Shown piece after piece: positions 1 to 8,522 of a stretch of 64,000 bases of DNA (the first letter of the stretch is position 1; the number at the start of each line of letters is the position of its first letter). The translations under genes were made by a program, and so were the position numbers. The notes under the pieces were generated by a model. That model did no database searches, was not told the DNA's origin, and saw only the letters and a list, made by a program, of their open reading frames with translations. The stretch is from Gammaproteobacteria bacterium (GTDB taxonomy: Bacteria; Pseudomonadota; Gammaproteobacteria; Pseudomonadales; Porticoccaceae), in NCBI GenBank assembly GCA_016708925.1, contig JADJET010000022.1, forward strand, positions 186,001 to 250,000. Direction: 5' to 3'.

Positions 1-33
1 CCGCAGCCAGGTGATTACAGCTTTTTTGTCCAT
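1..33 (-). CDS. hemF: Coproporphyrinogen III oxidase, N-terminal fragment (likely)
   Basis: Only the first eleven codons lie inside the window; they read MDKKAVITWLR from an ATG at the complement of position 33. The gene runs leftward off the edge. It lies 21 bases downstream of tsaC on the same strand. In gammaproteobacteria the gene following dprA-tsaC is commonly hemF, the oxygen-dependent oxidase converting coproporphyrinogen III to protoporphyrinogen IX, and a start of this kind (charged residues, then an amphipathic helix) fits that family. The assignment rests mainly on gene order, since no catalytic region is visible. Confidence 0.5.
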   Translation of the reverse strand, partial: MDKKAVITWLR

Positions 34-54
34 GGGGTTCTCTCGTCGCAGCAT

Positions 55-621
55 TCAGCCCGGGCGCACGACGGCGCCGCTCATCAGGTCGCGAATCTCG
101 CTCGGCCGGCGCCGGGCACCGACCCGGCCCGGTGTGTAATAGTCAACCCCGGCGCCAAAATACGCCTTGACTTCGGGCAAGCGGGTGGCCGGCGGCAAGC
201 CCTGGGGATTGGCGGAGGTGGACACGATCGGGCCGCCGAAGGCGTGGCTCAGGGCGGCGGCCACCGGGTGCGCACTCACCCGTACCGCCAGGGTGCCGCG
301 ACCGCCGGTCACTGCGGGCAGCGCCACGCCGTTGTCCGGAATCAGCCAGGTCACCGGGCCCGGCCAGGTCGCCGCCATGCGCGCGATGAGACGGTGGTCG
401 AGACCGCGCAAAAACGGTCGCAGCATGGCCAGCTCGGCGGCGATCAGAATCAGGCCTTTGCCGGGATCGCGGCCCTTCAGCGCCAACACCCGCGCGAGCG
501 CCGCGGGATTACCCGGGTCGCAGCCCAGTCCCCACACGGCTTCGGTGGGATAGGCGACCACGCCGCCGGCCCGCAGCAGGGTCGCGGCGATGCGCAGGGA
601 GGGATGTCCGAAACGGGCCAC
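55..621 (-). CDS. tsaC: L-threonylcarbamoyladenylate synthase (TsaC/YrdC)
   Basis: 188 residues, normal for the short YrdC-type enzyme. The family makes threonylcarbamoyl-AMP from threonine, bicarbonate and ATP in the cytoplasm, the first step of the t6A modification at position 37 of ANN-decoding tRNAs. The signature PTEAVWGLGCD is at residues 25-35, the LKGRDPGKGLI segment follows near residue 50, and STSAN is at residues 134-138; these line the substrate pocket in the family. No C-terminal Sua5 domain is present, so this is TsaC and not TsaC2/Sua5. It lies between dprA and the presumed hemF on one strand, the usual gammaproteobacterial arrangement. Confidence 0.93.
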   Translation of the reverse strand: MARFGHPSLRIAATLLRAGGVVAYPTEAVWGLGCDPGNPAALARVLALKGRDPGKGLILIAAELAMLRPFLRGLDHRLIARMAATWPGPVTWLIPDNGVALPAVTGGRGTLAVRVSAHPVAAALSHAFGGPIVSTSANPQGLPPATRLPEVKAYFGAGVDYYTPGRVGARRRPSEIRDLMSGAVVRPG

Positions 622-734
622 AGAATCGATTCACTCGCAAGAGATTTGCGGGGACGGGACGGACTCCGGCCCCGCGCAGGGAGCCGGGAGGCTACCGGAA
701 GCCCCGTCGCTCGACAACCCGCAGGGGCGGTCAG

Positions 735-1847
735 TCAGGCGAGTCGCGAATAGCGGCCGTCGCGGTGTTCAACGCGCCCTGCGAGCTCAAGCTCCACCAG
801 GGCCGCGGTGAGCCCGGCAACCGGGAGCCCGGTTCGCGCCACCAGCAGATCGACATCAGCCGGGTCGTGGCCCAATGCGGACAGTACCCGGCTGGCCTCA
901 GCGCTGACCGGTGAGGCCACGGCCTGCCCGTCCCGGGCCTCCACGTATTTGAACGCCAGCATGCCGCCCAGTTGGCCGACGATGTCTTCGGCGGTCTCCA
1001 CCAGCGTGGCACCTTCCCGGATCAACTGGTGACAGCCGCGTGCCAGCGGATTGTTGATCGAACCCGGGATGGCAAACACCTCGCGACCCTGTTCCAGCGC
1101 TTGCCGGGCCGTGATCAGGGAACCGCTGCGCGGTGCCGCCTCCACCACCAGCACGCCCAGACTGAGGCCGCTGATGATGCGGTTGCGGCGCGGGAAATTA
1201 CCCGCCAGCGGCGGAGTGCCCGGCGGAAACTCGGTCACCACGACCCCGCCGGCGGCGACGATATCGCGCGACAACCCAAGATTCTGGCGTGGGTAGACCC
1301 GGTCGATGCCGGTGCCCACCACCGCAACCGTGATGCCGGTCTTGAGTGCGCCGAGGTGGGCGGCGCTGTCGATGCCGAGCGCGAGACCGCTCACAATCGC
1401 AAACCCGCTGCCCGCGAGCGCAGCCGCAAAGCGCGTCGCATGTTCGACGCCGCCCCGGCTGGCATTGCGACTGCCCACCACCGCGATGCCCGGCAACGCC
1501 AGGGCACCGGGATCGCCGCAGCCGTAGAGCAGGGGCGGTGGCGATGAGGTTTCGCGGAGCAGCGCCGGATAGCCGGGATCGGCGAGGCAGAGCAGAAAAA
1601 TACCCCGCTCCAGGAGTGGCTCCAGTGCAACGCGCGACGCGGCCATTGCGGCTTCGCCCTGGGCACGACAATCCCGCAGCAGGGCGCGCCAGCGCTCGGG
1701 AATCTCAGCCAGGGGGGCGCTGAATGCGCGCTCGAAACCGCCCAGCGCACGAAATAGACCCAACGCGGTTGCGCTGCCCAGGCCCGGCCAGATCAGCAAC
1801 TGGTGGGCCGCAACGGCTTCGGGAGTCGGTGAGGAGAAAGGCTCCAT
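735..1847 (-). CDS. dprA: DNA-processing protein DprA/Smf
   Basis: 370 residues. DprA binds incoming single-stranded DNA during natural transformation and loads RecA. An N-terminal helical SAM-like region (about 10-65) precedes the Rossmann-like DprA core (about 75-285), with GSRNASRGG at 125-133, SGLALGIDSAAH at 153-164 and the conserved FPRRNRIISGLS at 218-229. The last 60 residues form a DprA-type winged helix. It lies downstream of the LysM gene on the same strand and 113 bases upstream of tsaC, the standard arrangement. No frame problem is seen. The ATG is supported by the length relative to the family. Confidence 0.93.
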   Translation of the reverse strand: MEPFSSPTPEAVAAHQLLIWPGLGSATALGLFRALGGFERAFSAPLAEIPERWRALLRDCRAQGEAAMAASRVALEPLLERGIFLLCLADPGYPALLRETSSPPPLLYGCGDPGALALPGIAVVGSRNASRGGVEHATRFAAALAGSGFAIVSGLALGIDSAAHLGALKTGITVAVVGTGIDRVYPRQNLGLSRDIVAAGGVVVTEFPPGTPPLAGNFPRRNRIISGLSLGVLVVEAAPRSGSLITARQALEQGREVFAIPGSINNPLARGCHQLIREGATLVETAEDIVGQLGGMLAFKYVEARDGQAVASPVSAEASRVLSALGHDPADVDLLVARTGLPVAGLTAALVELELAGRVEHRDGRYSRLA

Positions 1848-1878
1848 CCCTGAGCCTTGTGCAGTGGTCAGGCGACCT

Positions 1879-2898
1879 TCAGGGTTCGCGTACCAGGTCC
1901 TTGACCTTGAGCGGCCGGGACGCGTGCATCACCAGACCGAAACTCATTTTCTCGAAGGTGCGGAACACCATCAGCAATCCCGCGCGCTCCGCCGGCAAGG
2001 TCACCACGTCCTCGGCGATGCGATCCCGCACTACCTCCCCCGCCTTGTAGATGGCGAGCGTGTTGCCGATCTTGATGCCGTCGCGCTCGCCGCGGTTGAT
2101 GGCGACCACATCCAGGTGTCCTATGTTGTCGACACCGCCCTCCACCGCCATGATGACGCCGTGGATTCTCGCCGGCGGCGCGCTGGGATAGAACACGGTT
2201 TCGATCTTGCGATCTTCCACCGGCAGGATACGGTCGCCAATCCGGATCTCTTCGGCCGTGCGGGTAGCGGCAAGGGTGAGGATCTCGCCTTCGGTGGCCT
2301 TGAGCTTGCCCGAGCCGATGTCCTGCGCGCGAATGCCGAGCAGCTCACCGGTTTCCGGATCCACATAGTTGTCGCCTTTGCGATAGACGCCCCAGAACGC
2401 CTGCTCCGCCGGAACCTGGCCGCGCACATAAAAATCCGCACCGGCACCGGTAATGACGCTTTTCTCATGCCCGGCCACCACATAAGGGGCGGCTTCCAGC
2501 TCGCCAGGCGCGACCACCCGGGTCTTGGTCAGGAAGGTATCGACGACATCGAGGGGGATGGCTGGAATGGCTTCGCCATGAGGAACCTCGCGCACCCTTG
2601 GGCCCAGTTTGACGTCACGGCCGCGATCGAGCGTCAGGCGCGGCTTGCCGTCGATGTAAATCAGGCGCACTTCATCGCCGGGGTAAATGAGATGCGGATT
2701 GGCAATCTGGGGATTGACGTGCCAGATCTCCGGCCACACCCAGGGTTTCTGCAAGAAAAACGCCGCAATGCCCCACAGGGTGTCGCCTTTCTTGACGACA
2801 TATTTGTCGGGGACATTTTCGTTAAAAGGCGCCTGCGCGAAAGCGGTCAATGCCACCAGGAAGCCGAGTCCCGCCACCGCACGCAGTATCTTTCTCAT
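1879..2898 (-). CDS. LysM peptidoglycan-binding domain protein
   Basis: 339 residues with a signal peptide (positively charged MRKILR, then a hydrophobic stretch ending near AQA at 21-23) and one LysM domain at about 33-80, containing YVVKKGDTLWGIA and ending in YPGDEVRLI. The remainder is a periplasmic region of unknown function. The gene directly upstream of dprA and divergent from def in gammaproteobacteria is regularly a LysM protein of this size, so the call is supported by both domain and position. LysM binds N-acetylglucosamine in peptidoglycan; the specific role of this family is not established. Confidence 0.88.
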   Translation of the reverse strand: MRKILRAVAGLGFLVALTAFAQAPFNENVPDKYVVKKGDTLWGIAAFFLQKPWVWPEIWHVNPQIANPHLIYPGDEVRLIYIDGKPRLTLDRGRDVKLGPRVREVPHGEAIPAIPLDVVDTFLTKTRVVAPGELEAAPYVVAGHEKSVITGAGADFYVRGQVPAEQAFWGVYRKGDNYVDPETGELLGIRAQDIGSGKLKATEGEILTLAATRTAEEIRIGDRILPVEDRKIETVFYPSAPPARIHGVIMAVEGGVDNIGHLDVVAINRGERDGIKIGNTLAIYKAGEVVRDRIAEDVVTLPAERAGLLMVFRTFEKMSFGLVMHASRPLKVKDLVREP

Positions 2899-3022
2899 TT
2901 AGGCTCTTCCTTTGTGCTGTCTTCCGGTGATGTATACTGCCAAGCGGCTGTCGCCCGGCGTTCCTGCGCGTGGAATCTTAGCAGCCGATTAACGCACTTT
3001 ACTAGAAAGCTGTCACAAGTTT

Positions 3023-3530
3023 ATGGCGATTCTGACAATTCTGGAATTCCCCGATCCCAGACTGCGGAAGGCGGCATTAGCGGTCACCCACGTCGACGAT
3101 ACGGTCCGACGCCTGGTCGATGACATGCTGGAGACCATGTACGCCGCCCCCGGCGTCGGCCTCGCCGCCAATCAGGTCAATGTGCAGCGGCGCGTCGTGG
3201 TCATCGATGTGTCCGACGCCCGCAACCAACCCTGGGTGTTCATCAATCCCGAAATCGAGATTCTCGATGACAGCCGACGCGAATACGACGAAGGCTGTCT
3301 GTCGGTGCCCGGCTTCTACGAGAAGGTGAATCGCCCCGAACACATCCGGGTCCGGGCGCTGGATCGCGACGGGCAGCCTTTTTACCATCGAGCCGCAGGA
3401 TCTGATGGCGGTGTGCATCCAGCACGAGGTCGATCACCTCAACGGCAAACTGTTCGTGGATTACCTGTCGCCGCTCAAACGCCAGCGCATCCGCCTGAAG
3501 CTCGCCAAGCTTCAGCACGCCACCGCCTGA
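3023..3530 (+). pseudogene. def: Peptide deformylase, broken by a +1 frameshift
   Basis: Peptide deformylase removes the formyl group from nascent proteins; it is normally essential. The reading frame from the ATG at 3023 carries motif 1 GVGLAANQ and motif 2 EGCLS, then runs out of phase after GQPF. A run of five T at 3379-3383 should be four; removing one restores TIEPQDLMAVCIQHEVDHLNG with the metal-binding HEVDH of motif 3 and a stop at 3530, giving 168 residues, the standard length. Because def heads the def-fmt-rsmB cluster and is expected to be required, a sequencing error in the T run is more likely than true loss. The uncorrected frame would end at 3541. Confidence 0.9.
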
Positions 3531-3537
3531 CCTTCCC

Positions 3538-4494
3538 TTGACCGCCCCGGCAGCACCGCTGCGCCTCGGCTTCGCCGGCACTCCGCAATTCGCCGCCACC
3601 CATCTGCGCGCGCTGCTCGATTCCCGCCACGATGTCGCGGCGGTCTACACCCAGCCCGATCGTCCCGCCGGGCGCGGCCGCCAGCTCGGCGCGAGCCCGG
3701 TCAAGGAACTGGCGCTGGCGCGGGGCATCGCGGTCCGGCAACCCCTGTCCCTCAAGGATCCGAAGGCGCAGGAAGAACTGGCGGCGCTGGCGCTGGATGT
3801 CCTGGTGGTGGTCGCCTACGGGCTGATTCTGCCACCCGCGGTGCTGGCCCTGCCGCGCCTGGGCTGTGTCAATGTCCACGCCTCGCTGCTGCCGCGCTGG
3901 CGCGGCGCCGCGCCGGTGCAGCGCGCCCTGGCCGCCGGCGACGCCGCGATCGGGATCACCATCATGCAAATGGATGCCGGCCTGGATACGGGCGCGATCC
4001 TCGCCATGAGCGAGTGCCCCATCACGGCGGCCGACACCGGCGGCAGCCTCCTGGAGCGACTGGCCGCGCTGGGGCCGCCGCTGCTCCTGGAGACCCTCGC
4101 CGGACTCGCCGCCGGCAATCTCAAACCGCAGCCCCAGGACAATAGCCAGGCAACCTACGCCGCCAAGATCGACAAGCGCGAAGCTGCCATCGCTTGGCAT
4201 GACAGCGCGGTGGTGATCGACCGCAAGGTACGCGCCTTCAACCCGGTGCCGGTCGCCCACGCGGCGCTCAAGGGAACGACCATGCGCATCTGGGCCGGCG
4301 CAGTCAGCGCCTACTCCGGCGGCGCCACAGCAGGCACCGTGCTCAGCGCCGACCGCGACGGCATTGTGGTGGCCTGTGGCGAGGGCGCCTACCGTATCCT
4401 CGAACTGCAACTGGAAGGCCGCAAGCGACTGGACGCGGCGGCGATACTCAACAGCCGCGCCGACCTGTTCACGCCCGGGGCGCTGTTTGACTGA
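3538..4494 (+). CDS. fmt: Methionyl-tRNA formyltransferase
   Basis: 318 residues starting at a TTG seven bases after the corrected def stop. Fmt transfers a formyl group from 10-formyl-tetrahydrofolate to initiator Met-tRNA. The N-terminal formyltransferase domain (about 8-190) contains GFAGTPQFAA and the HASLLPRWRGAAPVQRA segment with the active-site region; the smaller C-terminal tRNA-binding domain (about 205-310) follows. Length and order match the family. It sits between def and rsmB in a compact operon, overlapping rsmB at its 3-prime end. Confidence 0.95.
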   Translation: MTAPAAPLRLGFAGTPQFAATHLRALLDSRHDVAAVYTQPDRPAGRGRQLGASPVKELALARGIAVRQPLSLKDPKAQEELAALALDVLVVVAYGLILPPAVLALPRLGCVNVHASLLPRWRGAAPVQRALAAGDAAIGITIMQMDAGLDTGAILAMSECPITAADTGGSLLERLAALGPPLLLETLAGLAAGNLKPQPQDNSQATYAAKIDKREAAIAWHDSAVVIDRKVRAFNPVPVAHAALKGTTMRIWAGAVSAYSGGATAGTVLSADRDGIVVACGEGAYRILELQLEGRKRLDAAAILNSRADLFTPGALFD

Positions 4495-5812
4495 CCTCCC
4501 GGACCCTCGCGCCCCCGATCTGCGCGCCGCCGCCGCCCGCGCCATCGCCGCGGTGGCGCAGCGCGGCCAGTCCCTGAGCACCGCCCTGCCGGCACAGACC
4601 AACGCCGTGGCGCCGCGCGATCGGCCGCTGCTGCACGAGCTCTGCTATGGCACCCTGCGCTGGTACCCGCGCCTGCGCTTGCTCGTGGACTCACTGCTCG
4701 CCAAACCGCTGAAAGCCGCGGATGCCGACATCGGTGCCCTGCTGGCGTGCGCCCTCTACCAGCTCATCTGGACGCGGGTGCCGACCCACGCCGCGGTCAA
4801 TGAAACGGTAGGCGCCTGCGTTGTGCTCAAGAAACCCTGGGCCAAAGGCCTCGTCAACGCGGTACTGCGCCGTTTCGGTCGGGAGCGGGCGGCGCTCGAG
4901 GCGGCGCTGGCGAATGATCCCGAATACCAGAGCGCGCACCCGCTCTGGCTTGCGGATAGCCTGCGCGCCGCCTGGCCCGCGGAAGCGGACCTCCTGTTTG
5001 AGGCCAACAACGGTCGCGCACCCATGACCTTGCGGGTCAATCGGCGCAAATCCAGCCGTGCCGATTACCTGCAAGCGCTCGCCAATGTGGGCGTCGCCGC
5101 GCGCGCGACTGGCCATAGCGATGTGGGTATCCAATTGGCCGAGGCGGTCGCGGTCGATCAGTTGCCGGGCTTCGACGCCGGTCTCGTCAGCGTGCAGGAC
5201 GAAGCCGCGCAACTGGCCGCGATCCTCCTCGACCTCGCGCCCGGCCAGCGCGTACTGGATGCCTGTTGCGCGCCCGGCGGCAAAACCGGCCATATCCTGG
5301 AGCGCGAACCCGGTCTGGCCGAGCTGGTCGCGGTCGACAGCGAAACCGTCCGCATCGCCCGCGTCCGCGACAATCTCCAGCGCCTGGGGTTGACCGCCAC
5401 CCTGAAAACCGCCGACGCCCGCGACACGGATACGTGGTGGGACGGTGCGCCGTTCGATCGCATTCTCCTCGATGCCCCTTGCTCCGGAACCGGGGTAGTC
5501 CGACGCCATCCGGACATCAAACTGTTGCGCACCGAGGCCGACATCGCACAATTCGCGGCACTCCAGCTTGAGCTCCTGAATAGCCTGTGGCCGTTGCTCA
5601 CCCCCGAGGGCAAACTCCTGTACGCGACCTGCTCGGTACTGCCGCGGGAAAACGACGCTGTCATCGCGCAGTTTGTCGCGGCGTCGACCGACGCCAATGT
5701 CCTCGCCGTCGCAACGACCGCCGGTTGCGCGAGCCCGCACGGCCGCCAGTTGCTGCCCCAACGCAACGGGCATGACGGTTTTTACTACGCGCTGCTCCAG
5801 AAACAGGGATAA
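4487..5812 (+). CDS. rsmB: 16S rRNA (cytosine-967-C5)-methyltransferase RsmB
   Basis: 441 residues if begun at the TTG at 4487, which overlaps the last eight bases of fmt; the frame stays open further upstream but that part does not resemble the family. An N-terminal NusB-like RNA-binding domain (about 10-140) precedes a Rossmann methyltransferase. DACCAPGGKTGHI is the S-adenosylmethionine site, DAPCSGTGVVRRHPD carries the motif IV cysteine, and YATCSVLPREN holds the catalytic cysteine of motif VI. The enzyme makes m5C967 in 16S rRNA. It is the third gene of def-fmt-rsmB. Confidence 0.94.
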   Translation: MTDLPDPRAPDLRAAAARAIAAVAQRGQSLSTALPAQTNAVAPRDRPLLHELCYGTLRWYPRLRLLVDSLLAKPLKAADADIGALLACALYQLIWTRVPTHAAVNETVGACVVLKKPWAKGLVNAVLRRFGRERAALEAALANDPEYQSAHPLWLADSLRAAWPAEADLLFEANNGRAPMTLRVNRRKSSRADYLQALANVGVAARATGHSDVGIQLAEAVAVDQLPGFDAGLVSVQDEAAQLAAILLDLAPGQRVLDACCAPGGKTGHILEREPGLAELVAVDSETVRIARVRDNLQRLGLTATLKTADARDTDTWWDGAPFDRILLDAPCSGTGVVRRHPDIKLLRTEADIAQFAALQLELLNSLWPLLTPEGKLLYATCSVLPRENDAVIAQFVAASTDANVLAVATTAGCASPHGRQLLPQRNGHDGFYYALLQKQG

Positions 5813-5824
5813 CGCGCGGCCCGT

Positions 5825-6595
5825 TCAGAGCGCCGGCAGCGCCTCCTCCAACCAGCGCGCAATGCGCTCCGCCCAGGCGATCTGGCCGGCGACATCCGCG
5901 ATCAGATCCTGGCGAATCTCCAGCTCGACGTGGGCGATGCCGCGCTGCTCGCCATGCACGGGGATGCCGTAGTCGGTGGCATCGGACACCGCATAGGGCT
6001 GATTGTCGCCGACTACCAGACCGGGTTCGCGCCGGGCGCTGGCCAGCAGCAGATGCCCGAGGCGGGCATCGCGCTGATAGAGAACGCCGCAGTGCCAGGG
6101 CCGGGACATCCCCAGAAATACCGGCGTGAAGCTGTGCAGCGCCACCAGCAGCGTCCGTCGCCCGGACGCCGCGCGTGCATCCAGCTCGGCGCGGATACGG
6201 TCGTGGTACGGATGGAAAATGGCGGCGGCACGAGTCTCCACCTCCACCGCGGAAACTCCGGCATTGCCCGGGATGGGTGTGCATTCACTCTCGGTGACAA
6301 TGGACTGCGGCGTGCCCGGCGCGCGGTTGCAGTCGATAACGAGCCGCGAGTACGTCTGCGCAATGGCAAAGGCGTCGAGCCGCTCGGCGAGCTGTTCGGT
6401 GAGCCCCGCGATGCCAATATCCCAGGCGATATGGCGGTCGAGATCGGCGGCGCTCAGGCCCAGCGAACCGAGCGCATGCGGGATCGCGCGGCCAGCATGA
6501 TCGGCGGTGATGACCCAGGGCGCACGGCCCCCGGGGTTGCACAGCCGGTAGGCCGGCGGGTCGGCGGTAGCGAGTAGCGGGGGTTGTGTGGTCAC
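5825..6595 (-). CDS. N-formylglutamate amidohydrolase family protein
   Basis: 256 residues. The protein carries the conserved features of this family: ITADHAGRAIP near the N-terminus (metal-binding histidine/aspartate region), an arginine-rich RLVIDCNRAPGT, and VALHSFTPVFLG near the middle. Characterised members hydrolyse N-formyl-L-glutamate in histidine degradation (HutG). No hut genes are nearby, so a role in histidine catabolism is unproven and a general N-formyl amino acid amidohydrolase is equally possible. It is convergent with rsmB, with a gap of 12 bases. Confidence 0.8.
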   Translation of the reverse strand: MTTQPPLLATADPPAYRLCNPGGRAPWVITADHAGRAIPHALGSLGLSAADLDRHIAWDIGIAGLTEQLAERLDAFAIAQTYSRLVIDCNRAPGTPQSIVTESECTPIPGNAGVSAVEVETRAAAIFHPYHDRIRAELDARAASGRRTLLVALHSFTPVFLGMSRPWHCGVLYQRDARLGHLLLASARREPGLVVGDNQPYAVSDATDYGIPVHGEQRGIAHVELEIRQDLIADVAGQIAWAERIARWLEEALPAL

Positions 6596-6610
6596 GCCTG
6601 CAGTGACTGG

Positions 6611-6904
6611 CTACGCGACATCAAGATTGAGCGGCTGCACACCAGACAGCTTGACCGTCCTTCTGGCCACCCACAGGTCATGGGCATCCCGCATGGCGAG
6701 CCAGCTCTCCGGCGAGCGCCCCAACACCTTGGACAGCCGCAGTGCCATTTCGGGGCTGACGCCACTCTGCTCCGTCAGGATCCGATTCAGGGTGGAGGCC
6801 GCCACGTCGAGATGCTCCGCCAGAGACCGGCAACTGACCCCGAAGGGTTCCATGTACGTGGCCCGGATGAACTCGCCGGGATGTGGAGGATTGTGCATGG
6901 CCAT
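6611..6904 (-). CDS. higA: HigA-type antitoxin, XRE family
   Basis: 97 residues. It opens with the hallmark HNPPHPGEFIRATYMEPFG of the HigA/VapI antitoxins, followed by a helix-turn-helix (about 28-60, including LAEHLDVAASTLNRILTEQS) and the PESWLAMRDAHDLW tail typical of the family. HigA neutralises the RelE-fold ribosome-dependent mRNA endonuclease HigB and represses its own operon. The toxin gene that should precede it is reduced to a short remnant, so the module appears to be an orphan antitoxin. An alternative start two codons downstream (MHNPP) is possible. Confidence 0.88.
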   Translation of the reverse strand: MAMHNPPHPGEFIRATYMEPFGVSCRSLAEHLDVAASTLNRILTEQSGVSPEMALRLSKVLGRSPESWLAMRDAHDLWVARRTVKLSGVQPLNLDVA

Positions 6905-7005
6905 CCGTGATAGTTCTCGTAATCGATGATGCAGGCATTTCCGCCCGAATTCAGCCTGGGTTGCAATACCTGTTCATCGGCGCGAAGCTCAAGCGCGCGT
7001 TTCAA
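6905..7005 (-). pseudogene. Remnant of a higB toxin gene (3-prime end only)
   Basis: Directly upstream of higA, in the place of the toxin gene, the frame ending at the antitoxin start reads GNACIIDYENYH, which resembles the last residues of HigB/RelE-fold toxins (typically DAY-(V/I)-DYEDYH just before higA). The preceding residues in the same frame do not resemble HigB, and no other frame of 7006-7195 supplies the missing toxin body. This is read as a truncated or scrambled toxin. The match is short, so confidence is limited. Confidence 0.4.
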
Positions 7006-7195
7006 GACTGCGATGATCGCCGGCGTGTCGCCGAAAGTTGAATGCCAGTGTCGCCCAACCAGGCACTCCAGCCGACAGTCCAGCTGCCGCTTCGTTGCGG
7101 TCGGCCGGCGGCTGAGTCGAGGTGTTGAGCCTCAGCACACCGGACGATAAACAACACGGGGCCAGCAACAAGAGGCCATCAACAAGGGGGAAAAC

Positions 7196-8350
7196 ATGAG
7201 TTCACATCCAGTCCTGACCGCAGCGCGGGAGCTGCAACCGCTCATTCGCCAATATCTGGAAGAAGGGGAACGGCGTGCCCGGCTGGCTCCGGAAGTGGTG
7301 AGCGCCGCGGGCAAGGCCGGGCTGTTCCGGCTGTTTGCCCCGCGCGAGGTTGGCGGGCTCGAAGTCTCGCTGCCGGACGCCCTTGCCGTGACCGAGGTCA
7401 TCGGTGCCGCCGATGCCGCCGTGGGCTGGTACATGATCAACTCGATGCGCCCCAGTCTGGCGACCGCCTATGTGCCCGAGCCGATGCGCGCAGAACTCTT
7501 CGCGGAACCGGACCGGAATTTCGGCAACTCGCCGCTGCCGGGAGGCAAGGCGATTCCCGTGGCGGGCGGGTATCGCGTCAGCGGGCAGTGGCCCTTGGTC
7601 ACCGGCTGCGAGGATGCCCTATGGTGCGGGTTGGGCGGCATGGTGATGGACGGCGACGGCCCCCGCCAGGTGAATGGCCGCCCCGACATGCGCTACTTTT
7701 TCATTCCCACCGCCGCGTTGGATATCGAGCCCACCTGGCAGGATGCGGCCGCCATGCGCGGAACGGGCAGCAACGCCGCCAGTGTCCGCGAGGTGTTCGT
7801 CCCCGAAGCGCTCGCGATCGGCGCCGCCACCCCCCTGCTGATCGATCGCCCCGTATTTCGCCAGCCCCCGTCGCTGCTCTTTTTTCCCATTGGCGTGGCG
7901 ATCGCCTTTGGTGTCCTCGAAAGTGCGCTCCAGCGGGAAATCGAAGATCTCGGGGCGAAGGCGTCGTCATTCACCGGACAGACGCTGCGCGACCAGGCGC
8001 CGATTCAGGAGCTGGTCGCGAACAGTGACGCCGCGTTGCGCGCGGCGCGCGCGGGCCACGTCGAGGCGATGACCGCCGTGTGGGACATCGCCCAGACCGG
8101 CACCGAAGTGCCGCTGCGGCTGCGCGCGCAGGTGTACGCCTCCTCCTACTACGCTATCGATGTGGTGCGCGACACCATCAGCCGGCTCTACGCCCGGGGA
8201 ACGCGCGCGGCCTTCCAGCAGGGGCATCCGGTCGAGCGCGCACTGCGCAACCTGCATGCCATCGGGTTTGGTCTGGAGGCGGGCCGGATGTTCCAGCATT
8301 CCGCCGGGCGCGTGTTGATGGGGGGCGAGCCGCTGGTGCCGGTGTTCTGA
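7196..8350 (+). CDS. Acyl-CoA dehydrogenase-like flavoprotein (HsaA/DszC-type)
   Basis: 384 residues with the three-part acyl-CoA dehydrogenase fold: an N-terminal helical domain (about 1-110), a central beta domain (about 115-215) and a C-terminal helical domain (about 220-380). The layout (GLFRLFAPREVGGLEVSLPD, then AADAAVGWYMINS) resembles the group that includes flavin-dependent monooxygenases HsaA and DszC and related dehydrogenases; an obvious catalytic glutamate of classic acyl-CoA dehydrogenases was not found. Substrate unknown. Its last 73 bases and the eight that follow are repeated 829 bases downstream, after the brnTA module. Confidence 0.75.
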   Translation: MSSHPVLTAARELQPLIRQYLEEGERRARLAPEVVSAAGKAGLFRLFAPREVGGLEVSLPDALAVTEVIGAADAAVGWYMINSMRPSLATAYVPEPMRAELFAEPDRNFGNSPLPGGKAIPVAGGYRVSGQWPLVTGCEDALWCGLGGMVMDGDGPRQVNGRPDMRYFFIPTAALDIEPTWQDAAAMRGTGSNAASVREVFVPEALAIGAATPLLIDRPVFRQPPSLLFFPIGVAIAFGVLESALQREIEDLGAKASSFTGQTLRDQAPIQELVANSDAALRAARAGHVEAMTAVWDIAQTGTEVPLRLRAQVYASSYYAIDVVRDTISRLYARGTRAAFQQGHPVERALRNLHAIGFGLEAGRMFQHSAGRVLMGGEPLVPVF

Positions 8351-8358
8351 CCACCGAG
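8278..8358 (+). repeat. 81-bp direct repeat, copy 1
   Basis: Covers the last codons of the acyl-CoA dehydrogenase-like gene, its stop, and eight bases beyond. An identical 81-bp copy is at 9107-9187; similarity continues with one mismatch for about five more bases. The two copies bracket a 748-bp segment carrying brnTA. Confidence 0.95.
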
Positions 8359-8393
8359 GCTGGCGCATCAGCGGCCCCTGCTTTCCAGCTGCG

Positions 8394-8408
8394 TCAGGAT
8401 AGTTGTCG
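8394..8408 (+). repeat. Solitary IS terminal sequence
   Basis: The 15 bases TCAGGATAGTTGTCG are identical to the left terminal repeat of the IS3-family element at 54126-55745. No transposase follows, so this is an isolated end, a deletion scar, or chance resemblance. It lies just inside the repeat-bounded brnTA segment. Confidence 0.5.
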
Positions 8409-8499
8409 TATGTTCTGAGTGATTCACTCTGGCAGGTGGCGGCCCCTCAGGCAGGGACGTCGGCGGGCATCGAATGGTTCGCGCACACTTGCCGATGTC

Positions 8500-8518
8500 G
8501 TATATGATAGTAATATAC
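8500..8518 (+). promoter_or_regulatory. Palindromic operator/promoter of brnTA
   Basis: GTATAT and ATATAC form a perfect inverted repeat around a seven-base centre, ending five bases before the brnT start. A possible -35 TTGCCG (8489-8494) and -10 TAATAT (8511-8516), 16 bases apart, overlap it. BrnA antitoxins repress their own promoters, so this is the natural operator candidate. Confidence 0.55.
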
Positions 8519-8522
8519 GCCG

